Positions 26,101 through 33,614 of a stretch of DNA of 64,000 bases are shown here, piece after piece. The position numbers and the translations under genes are program-made. The stretch is taken from assembly GCA_947561395.2 (NCBI GenBank), contig OX387194.1:17408048-17472047 (forward strand), in the 5' to 3' direction. How positions within the stretch are numbered: the stretch's first letter is position 1; every line of letters begins with the position of its first letter. Source of the stretch: Buxus sempervirens (taxonomy: Eukaryota > Streptophyta > Magnoliopsida > Buxales > Buxaceae). The notes beneath the pieces were generated by a model. The model was not told the DNA's origin. It saw nothing but the letters and a program-made list of their open reading frames with translations, and did no database searches.

Positions 26101-29100
26101 TGGAGTTGCACCAACAGATGCATGGCAAATGGTTTTAGGAAGTCCTAGTTGCATGACCGTAACATGGTCCATCTTACAGAAGACAACAAATGTGTCTTAT
26201 AGATGGGGTCATATTTCAGCCATGTGTTTAAGGAATTCAAAAAAATAACAGCAGATTTGCATATATCTTTCATTTTCCATGATGGTTATTTATATAAGGC
26301 AATCAATTGAGTGCCAGCAATCTCTATATGTAAACATATTGAACAAATTAGTAAATTTTGTTCTGTAAACTCTATATTTGTGGTCATAGATCATCATCGC
26401 AAGAAGATACACTTTAATCAAAGATTGAAAAATCCAGGGTTCTTATGCGTTAAAACAACTATTTATGAACATGGTTATAAATGTGATTGGTTCCAACTGT
26501 AACTGCTTATGATCAGCATGGCTGTAAATTTTGATTTCAGAGAAAATAATTAGTAAATTTCAGGAGTACTCTTTTAGTCATTTGAACAAACAGTAGGTGA
26601 ACAGAAGATGTTTCGTTGGAAAGGCGACACTGATTAGAAAGAGAGGGAGAAAGAGTAAAAATTAAGCCTGTTGATCTCCAGTCCGTACAGAAAAGAAAAG
26701 ACCAGAACAGAGAGAATGCGTTTATCAATAGGCTAATGAGGTAAACAAATTAGGGACAAAATCAACGTATTACCAACAAAGAAAAGAATTCGTTTGCAAT
26801 GTGAAATCAACAGAGCTGTAAACACAAATCAGTGGCAAAACCAAACAATGGAAAAACCGTGAGCAATGCGTGACCATTTATTGCAATGTACAGAGATTAC
26901 AGAACAAAATCGAGCACGAAAGTAAAACAAAACGAAGAAAGCAAATAAGGAATCAAAGAAAATAATGGATTTTAAGAAGGAAGTCAAGTGGATCTAACCT
27001 CTTTAAGAAAGTGTCAAAATCTTCATCACGTGAGTAGTCTTCTCCATACCGGCGATTAAAAACTGAAGGTGTTGTTGAGGTACCGTGAAAACCTAAAACT
27101 GAAGGGTCAAGAGATTTATCTTCTACTAATCTTCTCTCTCGATAACGGCGATTAAAAACTAAAGGGGTTGTTGAGGTACCTTGAAATTTGATGATAAATG
27201 CAGTTTGGTGGGTCGCAAATGAGAAGAAAGGGCTGAGTATGATGCGTCATACGAACTTCCGGTGCCGGCTTCTATACTCCTCCAATGTAGATGTGTGGCT
27301 ATTGCGTGGGAATCGAATGTTGAGAAGTAGGGTTCTTCCGCGAATACGATAATGTGTAATGGAGGCTTCAGTGAAGACTGTGTGTTATCCGGCAAGGTCG
27401 TCATCGCGAAGTTAAAAGTTAAACAGGATGGAGCAAAGACGTGGGTGGGCAGTTGCAGAACTAAATTGTAGGTTTTAGAGAGTGGATAAAATTTTTTGAC
27501 AATTATATCCTTGCATTATTTGAGTGTGACGTTGATTTGTGTGGGCAAAATTGGAAAGAGGTTTTTTTATATTGGCACACTTCCCAAAAAGGGCGCCTCG
27601 CTTTATATATAGTAGAGATTAATAACACATCAATGCTCAAGCCACAAAATTCATTCAACACGGTTGCTCCGTTGCAACCTAAAGATCTCAGATTCGGGTC
27701 ACAGGAATCAGCCTCTCCACTTGTGGGAGTAAGGCTGCATACTTCAGACCCTCCCAGACCCTGAGCAATGGCGGGAGCCTTGTATACTGGGCTAGCCCTT
27801 TTACCTATGTTATAATTTTGAAGAGTTTTAATTTATACTGTCATTCAGGTTACAACCATAATAATTTGAATTTTGAATAATTTATCTTTTGGAGTATAAA
27901 ATCGGAGTGTATTGCTTGTGAGTAAATTCATGTTGCTATGCAAGCATGAGATGATCTGAGATTGTAACTTGTATTCCATCTGCTAGTACTTAGACCCATA
28001 ATAAAATTCAGCTACTGTTTAATATATGTATTCATTTAAGAGAATCATCGGGTACTTGAAAGAAATTTTTTTTATATTTCAGGTTAAGATGATGATGTTG
28101 AAAGTAATTGCTCGAGCTATTGGCCTTCATCGCTTAATTTTATTGAACTTTTATCCTTTTCTTCAAAAATATGTACAGGTACTATTTTATAATGCTTTCT
28201 GTCACTTTTTTGTTATTTATATTTCAAATCATAATTTGAATTTGTATTGGTATATTTGCAGCCTCATCAACGTGATGTTACCACTTTGCTTGCAGCTGCA
28301 GTCCAAGCCTGTCATGATATGGTTGTAATTTTGCTTATTAAGTATTTGATATTTCCTTGGCTTAATAATGTGTTTTTTCTCTTTGTCTTGTTTATCTGCC
28401 GGCTTTAGTCTAATCCATCTTCTTGTGACTAGGTGCCTCCTGATACAGTTGAACCACTATTCAGACAAGTGGTAAATCAATTCATACATGATCGTTCCCG
28501 CACAGAGGTATCCATTTAATGCATGTTTATTTCTGTTTATCATTTTTCTGAGCAATGAATGTATGAATTTTAAAAATATACTGATTTTGCCAGTCGATCG
28601 CTGTTGGATTGAATGTCGTGAGAGAGATATGTCTACGGATGCCTTTGGTATACTTCTCTAGCTCAATTGTTAACCTTCTTCCCCAGCCCTGGTCAGTATA
28701 GATATTTACTATAAGCTATTATATATGCCCCATTTCATACCCAATTAAAAGCAGTTTTACATTATTATTTGTATGTTTTACATTTTTTCCCCTATTTTTC
28801 CTATGTGATTATCTGTCTTAGGTATATCTGTGGTCTTTCAGAATTGTGAAGTATTTATAAATTATAACTATGTTAACATTTTCTTGTTGATGACTAGTTG
28901 ATGACAGAAGAGTTGCTGCAAGACCTTGTGTTATATAGGAAATCACACGAGAAAGCAGTTTCAACAGCAGCTCGTGCATTGATTACATTATTTAGAGAGG
29001 TCATAAGCACTTCTGCTCTGCTTTCTGTACTGCTTGTATGCTTTGTCCCTACAGGAAGATTATTTATTTAGTTTCCTTGCAGGTGTGCCCCTCGCTTCTT

Positions 29101-30796
29101 GTTAAGAAGGACCGAGGGCGCCCTATTGATCCGAAGGCAAGGCCTAAAGCATTTGGTGAAGTGAATGTTGCAAGCAATGTTCCTGGCATTGAGTTACTAA
29201 GACACAATGATGATGGTGAGGAAGATGATGATGATGATGAACAGAACCTCACAGATGGTGGTGTCAGTGGTGATGTCTGCAAAGTTGAAACAGGAGATGA
29301 AGATAATGAATTTCAACAAGATGAAGAACTAAGCCAGACAGATGACAGTATCGGTGAAGATGTCTGTGAGGTTGAAATGGAAGATGATGATGATGATGAT
29401 GAAATACATCATTATGATGACGATGTAAATGAAGGAGATTATGATGATAATGATGGTAAGGATGAGGATGACGATGGGGAAGCGGATGAGGAGGAATATG
29501 ATGGTTTTGAAGAATATGATGATGATGATGATGATAAAAAGAAAAGGGAGAAGTTAGAATCTAAAGCACAGAAAAGGAAGATAATGGATTATGATGGACA
29601 ACTTAATGCGGCAGAAACAAGTCTTCGGGCTCTTAAAAGGCTTGCTGTAGCGAAGACCTCAAATGACACATCCGATTTAATGGATGATTTTCTTTCAAAT
29701 GAAGATTTCCAGAGGATTAAAGAACTGAAGGTATTTTGTCTAGACAAAACAGTAACCTTGTGCAATAGAAATATTGCAATATGAGAAAACACCCTGTGCA
29801 ATGGAAAGCTTGAATTTCAGTGTTCTTGCACCTCAGAGCTGTGTATTGATCACTAAGTGCTTGTTGCTTTGTCACTTCTATTCTATCAGGCAAGTAAAGA
29901 GGCAAAGCTGACTTTGGCTCGACATGGGCTGTTAAGAAAGGGCTCAGATGCAAAGCCAGCAGCATTCAAGATCCCCACTTCGGAAGAGCTAAGTGTGAAG
30001 CGAGTGGATCCTTCAAAACTCGAGGTAAATTCTCATTTCATATATTGGTTATGTTGTTCTTACAGTTTCTAGTGTCCGATTGACCCAATTATGTTTGCTT
30101 AGTTTCCTTTCCTCTCTCCACTTCTCTCCCAAAATTTGTTGAACTGGCCTTGCAGGTTTTCAACTTATGTAAAAAGTAATTATAACTGTACTATATCTGA
30201 TGCATTTGCTTTTGTAGATTAATATAAGGAGAAAGCTAAGCAAGGAGGAAAGGCTTGCACTTGTTAGAGCTGGGAGGGAGGAAAGAGGAAAATATCAGGC
30301 TCGAACTGCTGTGAAACAGAAGAAGGTGTGTTTGGCTTATTCACAATTTTTTTCCCTCTTCTTTCACAATTATAATTGTGAATTCATACTGAATCTGGTA
30401 GGAATGTAGGAAAAAAGCAAACCGAAGTATATATTTAGTATTCTTCTTTCTGTTGAGTAGGTGAATTTAGTTTTGAGTTTCTTAAATATAGCTGTCGTAT
30501 GGCTAAATCTGTTAAAGTAACAAAAATCCAAGTAGGAATTGCATAAGCAATTAGACTAATTCTTAAATTCAAGTATTTTTCATTTTCATGGTACAAGCCT
30601 GCAGTATATAAATGTCTAATTTTGATGCTGTGGGCATGAATAATAGACTGGTGGTTCGAGCAATAGGCAAAAAGAACACAAGAAAGCTATGCCTCTTGCT
30701 GCAAAGAGAGCCAAGGTTGCACGATCCCGAGAAGTGAAGAAGAAGCAGCAGAGACGATCAGGCAAGCAGTTCTCGGGAAGGAAAGCTTGGAAATAA
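11161..30796 (+). CDS. SDA1: SDA1 homologue, 60S ribosome biogenesis factor
   Basis: I traced 15 coding exons that keep phase: 11161-11568, 11680-11856, 11941-12065, 12148-12286, 13546-13695, 13828-13881, 28083-28178, 28262-28321, 28433-28507, 28594-28647, 28898-28999, 29083-29730, 29890-30024, 30218-30325 and 30647-30796. This gives 2481 nt, about 826 aa, close to plant SDA1 length. SDA1 is a nuclear protein needed for 60S subunit maturation and export and for cell-cycle progression. The N-terminal part carries the helical NUC130/133-type region, the middle has the conserved QRDVTTLLAAAVQACHDM and LVKKDRGRPIDP blocks, residues about 518-650 are an Asp/Glu-rich tract, and the C-terminus is a basic tail ending GKQFSGRKAWK. 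The start is the first ATG after the telo-box region. Intron 6 (13882-28082) is 14.2 kb owing to a Helitron. No coding defect was seen. Confidence 0.93.
12324..13708 (+). repeat. SDA1 source segment of the upstream duplication
   Basis: This is intron 4 (12287-13545), exon 5 and the first bases of intron 5, in place within SDA1. It is the likely source of the copy at 9294-10676, because here the exon keeps its frame and splice sites. Confidence 0.85.
13711..13738 (+). repeat. (CT)n-(C)n microsatellite in SDA1 intron 5
   Basis: A CT dinucleotide run followed by a run of about 12 C. It is a likely site of length variation. Confidence 0.9.
13882..14850 (+). other. SDA1 intron 6, left part outside the Helitron
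   Basis: This is AT-rich intron sequence without a recognised gene. It includes an alternating GCGCATGCGTGCGC stretch near 13926-13939. No element termini were seen before the Helitron edge at 14851. Confidence 0.5.
14851..14879 (-). repeat. Helitron 3' terminus: hairpin plus CTAG
   Basis: A perfect 16-bp palindrome at 14864-14879 followed on the minus strand by TGCACTCCGCTAG-type sequence and a host T. This is the canonical Helitron 3' end. Confidence 0.88.
14880..16600 (-). other. Helitron 3' non-coding region
   Basis: The stretch is AT-rich and has only short spurious reading frames. I see no gene or recognisable captured exon before the gag-like frame at 16610. Confidence 0.5.
16610..17014 (-). 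CDS. gag-like reading frame captured inside the Helitron
   Basis: This 134-residue frame lies about 150 bp downstream of the Rep-helicase stop on the same strand. Residues about 30-120 resemble the plant Ty3/gypsy gag core: FLDKMPPTFSGAKE, DEWIRILDHIL, MLQGDASEWWRI and PPWCTFVDMVLLRYG. No protease, knuckle or LTR accompanies it, so it is a fragment, probably captured by the Helitron or left by an insertion. It may be an untranslated fossil. Helitrons with extra captured frames are common in plants. Confidence 0.6.
   Translation of the reverse strand: MPTNKDLKGQCKASSSYATRTHRRPPHPGFEQLRLFLDKMPPTFSGAKENVLTVDEWIRILDHILMRMRCSEVYKTILASIMLQGDASEWWRITSKKILQGVTPPWCTFVDMVLLRYGSTEESTQQTGSWRPWP
17165..21830 (-). 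CDS. Helitron Rep-helicase (RepHel), four exons
   Basis: Exons in reading order are 21830-21572, 21497-20575, 20490-20307 and 20235-17165, separated by introns of 74, 84 and 71 bp with GT/AG ends and matching phases, giving 4437 nt, about 1478 aa. That is normal for a plant RepHel. Domains: a Cys-rich stretch (CAYCGAKLFKYEKMELCCA) and the Helitron N-terminal domain in exon 2; the HUH replication-initiator motif GLPHVHMLI near residues 564-566; two tyrosines in KYLYKYIHKG near 699 and 703; then a Pif1-type helicase with Walker A GPGGTGKT near 1039-1046, Walker B IIWDEATM, GGDLRQVLPIVP, TINKAQGQT and YVALSRG. HUH and both tyrosines do the nicking and joining, and the helicase unwinds. No stop interrupts the model. 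The first exon and start are the least certain parts. Confidence 0.88.
21940..22660. repeat. Direct repeat copy 1 (0.72 kb) in the Helitron
   Basis: This copy is similar over its whole length to 23575-24292 and 24327-25045, starting near GTTATATGGGGGAACTT and ending near the AAAAAGATATTTAAATATTT segment. It is the most divergent of the three and lies closest to the RepHel start, so the RepHel promoter probably overlaps or neighbours it. Confidence 0.85.
23575..24292. repeat. Direct repeat copy 2 in the Helitron
   Basis: This copy is almost identical to copy 3, at a period of 753 bp. It is preceded by CCAAAGAGTGATTGGAAAGA, which also marks the copy 2/3 junction and recurs after copy 3 near 25122, so the array probably grew by unequal exchange at that segment. 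Confidence 0.88.
24327..25045. repeat. Direct repeat copy 3 in the Helitron
   Basis: This copy is nearly identical to copy 2 apart from a shorter poly-T run. The 64-residue frames that repeat in copies 2 and 3 follow from the duplication and show no sign of coding. Confidence 0.88.
25146..27600 (-). other. Helitron 5' region
   Basis: The stretch is AT-rich with no recognised gene. Near the 5' end, a segment of about 40 bp with CGGCGATTAAAAACT and GTTGTTGAGGTACC occurs twice (27047-27088 and 27143-27184). An 81-residue minus frame (27404-27159) between it and the terminus could be an upstream exon or chance; I cannot tell. Confidence 0.4.
27655..27805 (+). mobile_element. tRNA-derived SINE, Au-like
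   Basis: The 3' body GACCCTCCCAGACCCT, then GCGGGAGCCTTGTATACTGGG and CCCTTTT, follows the layout of the plant Au SINE family. A degenerate B-box (AGATTCGGGTCACAGG) lies upstream. It is worn and begins about 35 bp beyond the Helitron 5' end, within SDA1 intron 6, on the gene's strand. Confidence 0.72.
27806..28082 (+). other. SDA1 intron 6, right part
   Basis: AT-rich intron sequence up to the acceptor TTTATATTTCAG at 28082. No other feature was seen. Confidence 0.6.
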
Positions 30797-31459
30797 CCTG
30801 GAGAAAGGGAGATTTGTTGTATTGTAAAGTGAGCACCACTACCCTTTCAATTTTATTTCATTTTTGATAAAAAGGAAAGGTTCACACATTTTGATGTTCA
30901 CACTTTTTCCTTGTATCTGATGGCCAATTCAAATTCCATGTGTTCTTATTTAATATGAACCAAAAGTAATAATCTCTCAATTTGCTGACTGAGGTGGCGA
31001 TCTTGTTCTTGTATCCTGAAATCTGATGATATTTTAGGAGCCAACTAAAGACGCCTTAGCTTTATTGCCCTGGCTGTTGGAGATTGTCTATAGGATAAGT
31101 CATGGACGATGGAGGCTTTCCAGGCTGTGTGCAAACTAGGCTTGCATGCCAAATTGCTGATCAGCGTTTACTTGCGAATTTCTTGCAGTGAATTTCCGTT
31201 GAGAAGTTTCTAAATGGCCTTTTTACGGATTGGAGAACTAGGAGGTACTGTTACCAAGAAAGAAATATAGAAAAAGTAAAGTAAATAAGGAAAGTAGGTG
31301 GAAGTGGGAGGTAATAAACTTGAACAAGTATCCCAATATTACTGGGACAAATAATTTGACTTCTTGCCATAGTTCCCTCCTATAATGACAATGTAGAACC
31401 TTCATCGGTGACTGATGCTTCTAAATTGCTTGAATAGTGGCATGCTATAAATCAAGAAT
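30797..31459. other. SDA1 3' untranslated and flanking sequence
   Basis: No coding region is supported here. A-rich segments around 30870 and 30950 could serve as polyadenylation signals, but none is decisive. Confidence 0.4.
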
Positions 31460-31985
31460 GTTGATGCTCTCTTATGCAATGACACATTGGAGCCTTGTAC
31501 CTTCTCATCAACATTGAAATGCTGTAGGACGCAAATGGGTGTGTTGTCAACATCGTGCCAACCAAAGCTCATCTCGTAGTCAAAGGATTTCACCTCTTCA
31601 AATAAACTTTTAATCCCATTATATTATTAGGCCGATGACAAACAGAGAGTTAATTCTATCGCAATCCGTAGCATGGATGAATCGTTAAATTGATGCTCAA
31701 AATGTCATCCTCCATGTTGTTTTACATGAAGAGGTGTTTATGTCTCAACCGCCTCATTTTCTTAACCCCAGCTGCAATTGATTTTACGAGAGCTTGGAAT
31801 TTTTGTATCTTTCCTGCTTACCTTTTGGTGTGATAGCATTAGGGCCACCTGAAACACATGGAAATTGACTCCCACTTTGTTCGTAATCGTGTAGTAACTG
31901 AAGCCCTTCACGTCAGCTTAATTTTTAGAAATAACTGGATTGCAAATTTATTTAGCAAACCTATCATCTCCAAGGGCTTTGAATA
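31460..31985 (+). pseudogene. Copia reverse transcriptase and RNase H scrap (fossil)
   Basis: The translation shows worn Copia blocks in the usual order: a WSLVP and GRKWV stretch, LHEEVFMSQPPHFLNP of the reverse transcriptase, and the RNase H end MEIDSHFVRNRVVTEALHV with WIANLFSKPI. Much of the intervening polyprotein is absent. No LTRs were seen. It ends about 10 bp from the IPT pseudogene stop codon. Confidence 0.75.
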
Positions 31986-31989
31986 TTTA

Positions 31990-32262
31990 TTTAAAATAGA
32001 AACGGATCGGTGGCGTCAAGGCGATGCAAATTCCAACCCCACGTGGATCGGAGCCGATGGATCTTCTGCAATTGGCAACAAGCAAGCTTGCAAGTGTTGG
32101 CTTTGATCTCGCTAATGGCTTCCTCGAGCAGACCTGCTCGGGTCTCTTCGTCCACCATCGCCTCTGCTCGCAAGTACCGGTCTATCTCCGGAACCCTGAT
32201 TGCACGCCGGATTCTGCGCTTGTAGTCCGCCTTTGGATCGAAAATTTACCGTACCTCGTCGA
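31990..32262 (-). pseudogene. IPT: Adenylate isopentenyltransferase pseudogene, C-terminal part
   Basis: The minus strand encodes SLVDEVR, FDPKADYKRRIRRAI, EIDRYLRAEAMVDEETRAG, EAISEIKANTCKLACCQLQ and KIHRLRSTWGWNLHRLDAT, the C-terminal third of plant ATP/ADP isopentenyltransferases (cytokinin synthesis, intronless genes). A stop follows at the usual place. It is separated from the N-terminal part by about 115 bp of foreign sequence (32263-32378) and has a small frame defect near 32252. It is repeated in inverted orientation at 32852-33090. Confidence 0.82.
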
Positions 32263-32379
32263 CCAAACTTGCTTCGACTCGCTTTGTTTCCTCATCCCAC
32301 ATCGGTTAGTGAAGGGTTGAGTTATGTGCTTATATGTGGATTGGGCAAACCTAACTAATGGACTAGTCTTTTTGAGTAA

Positions 32380-32815
32380 TTAGGCGCATCTGCATCACGC
32401 TTGGACACGAAAGAATGCAACACAGGCAACAAAACATCAACCCAAAGGAAGCAACACTCGTACTTGTTCCTGAACTCGAAGTCCTCGTGGTCCACCAGCG
32501 CCTCAATGTACGAATTTGAACCTCCGACGATGATCGGAATACGGCCTCCACCGACGATGGACTCGACGGCGCTCGAAGCGAGGCGGCGGAAATCGATCGC
32601 AGTGAAGTCTGTGTCGGGGTCTCTGAATCCTAACAGATGGTGTGGAACCCCACACTGCTCCTCCTCGGTTACCTTGTTGGTGACCATGTTAAGCCCTTTG
32701 TATACTTGCATTTTATCAGAATTCACGATTTCCGCCGGGAATCTGGTTGCGAGGTCGATGGAGACCTTAGATTTTCCGGTTCCGGTTGCCCCCATTATAA
32801 ACACAACCTTGGCCA
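32380..32815 (-). pseudogene. IPT: Adenylate isopentenyltransferase pseudogene, N-terminal part
   Basis: The minus frame carries KVVFIMGATGTGKSKVSIDL (P-loop), RFPAEIVNSDKMQVYKGL, VTNKVTEEEQCGVPHHLLG, IPIIVGGSNSYIEALVD and CCFLWVDVLLPVLHSFVSKR, close to IPT3/IPT5-type enzymes. These transfer the dimethylallyl group to ATP/ADP, the first step of cytokinin synthesis, usually in plastids. Here the N-terminus upstream of the P-loop is replaced by sequence running into the inverted C-terminal copy, and the reading breaks off after FVSKRDADAP. The locus is therefore non-functional as an enzyme gene. The reading frame that remains is well kept, so decay is fairly recent. Confidence 0.85.
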
Positions 32816-32851
32816 AGGTTGCATGTCTGACATGCATGCAGAAAAATAAAA

Positions 32852-33090
32852 TAAAAAATTTTCGATCCAAAGGCGGACTACAAGCACGGAATCTGGCGTG
32901 CAATCGGGGTTCTGGAGATGGACCGGTACTTGTGAGTAGAGGCGACGGTGGACGAAGAGACCCGAGTGGGTCTGCTCGAGGAAGCCATTAGCGAGATCAA
33001 AGCCAACACTTGCAAGCTTGCTTGTTGCCAGTTGCAGAAGATTCATCGGCTTCGATCCATGTGGGGTTCGAATTTGCAGTGCCTTGATTC
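32852..33090 (+). pseudogene. IPT: Inverted copy of the IPT C-terminal part
   Basis: The plus strand repeats the IPT C-terminal coding segment of 31990-32250 (minus) at about 92% identity by eye over about 230 bp. Nearly all differences are transitions. Together the two copies form an inverted repeat flanking the IPT N-terminal part, with a spacer of about 610 bp. An in-frame TGA is present after DRYL, so it is not coding. Confidence 0.85.
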
Positions 33091-33614
33091 ATCGGCTTCG
33101 ATTCATTTTCTTGGCAAGGGTGTGTTGAATATTCAAATTCAAATGATCAACTTACTTAATAGGCTCAGCTCCAACAATCTTCTATTTTAAAATTTCAAAC
33201 TAGGTAAGATAAATTCAAATGAATAACCTCATCGTGCTGCACCTGCAGTTATTATTCTTTATAACAGATTACTCTACTGGTATACGTTGAATATAGTATG
33301 TGCAATACAATAAGAAATCCTTTGTCTTTATATTCACAGACAATATAACGCCACTTCAAAACAATCCCACCAAGCTATAGGGTAGTATCATGTGAATAAT
33401 GTGGATCCCTCACTAGACTTTGAAGGATAACCATCTACACAATGAAGGCAAAAGCCATAGGAAGCGACAACAAGAAATGAAGACGACCAAAACTCACTCA
33501 TTTACAATCAGTGCACCGCCACATTCTTCTCGTTTGGCAATGGCAATAAACCCCCTCGATCACCAGCCCCGGCCCCAACAATAACCCTCCCCTCCCTCCT
33601 CTGTTTTTATCCCT
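33091..33614. other. Intergenic sequence and 3' end of the BTB-TAZ gene
   Basis: No gene was recognised. The pyrimidine-rich stretch 33540-33614 probably belongs to the 3' untranslated region of the minus-strand BTB-TAZ gene. Confidence 0.4.

Larger units (their letters stand above)
14851..27618 (-). mobile_element. Helitron, 12.8 kb, apparently complete
   Basis: On the minus strand the element starts TCTCTACTATATATAAAG at 27618 and ends CTAG at 14851. Just before the end is a perfect 16-bp palindrome, CGTGCAGTACTGCACG (14864-14879), nine bases from CTAG. It lies between a host A and a host T, the AT target usual for Helitrons. It encodes a Rep-helicase (17165-21830, minus). The left third (14880-17160) is the 3' non-coding part with a gag-like insert, and the right 5.7 kb (21840-27600) is AT-rich with three direct repeats. 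It is inserted antisense in intron 6 of SDA1. Helitrons are DNA transposons that move by rolling-circle replication. Confidence 0.9.

Noticed and set aside
27159-27404. 81-residue minus frame near the Helitron 5' end as a real first exon
   Set aside because: No recognised similarity and no convincing splice link to RepHel; left undecided.
29064-29282. Ser-rich minus frame opposite the SDA1 acidic exon
   Set aside because: It is the complement of the GAT-rich Asp tract and clearly a shadow.
32401-32991. 196-residue plus frame over the IPT region
   Set aside because: It is antisense to the clearly recognisable IPT P-loop part and has no similarity of its own.
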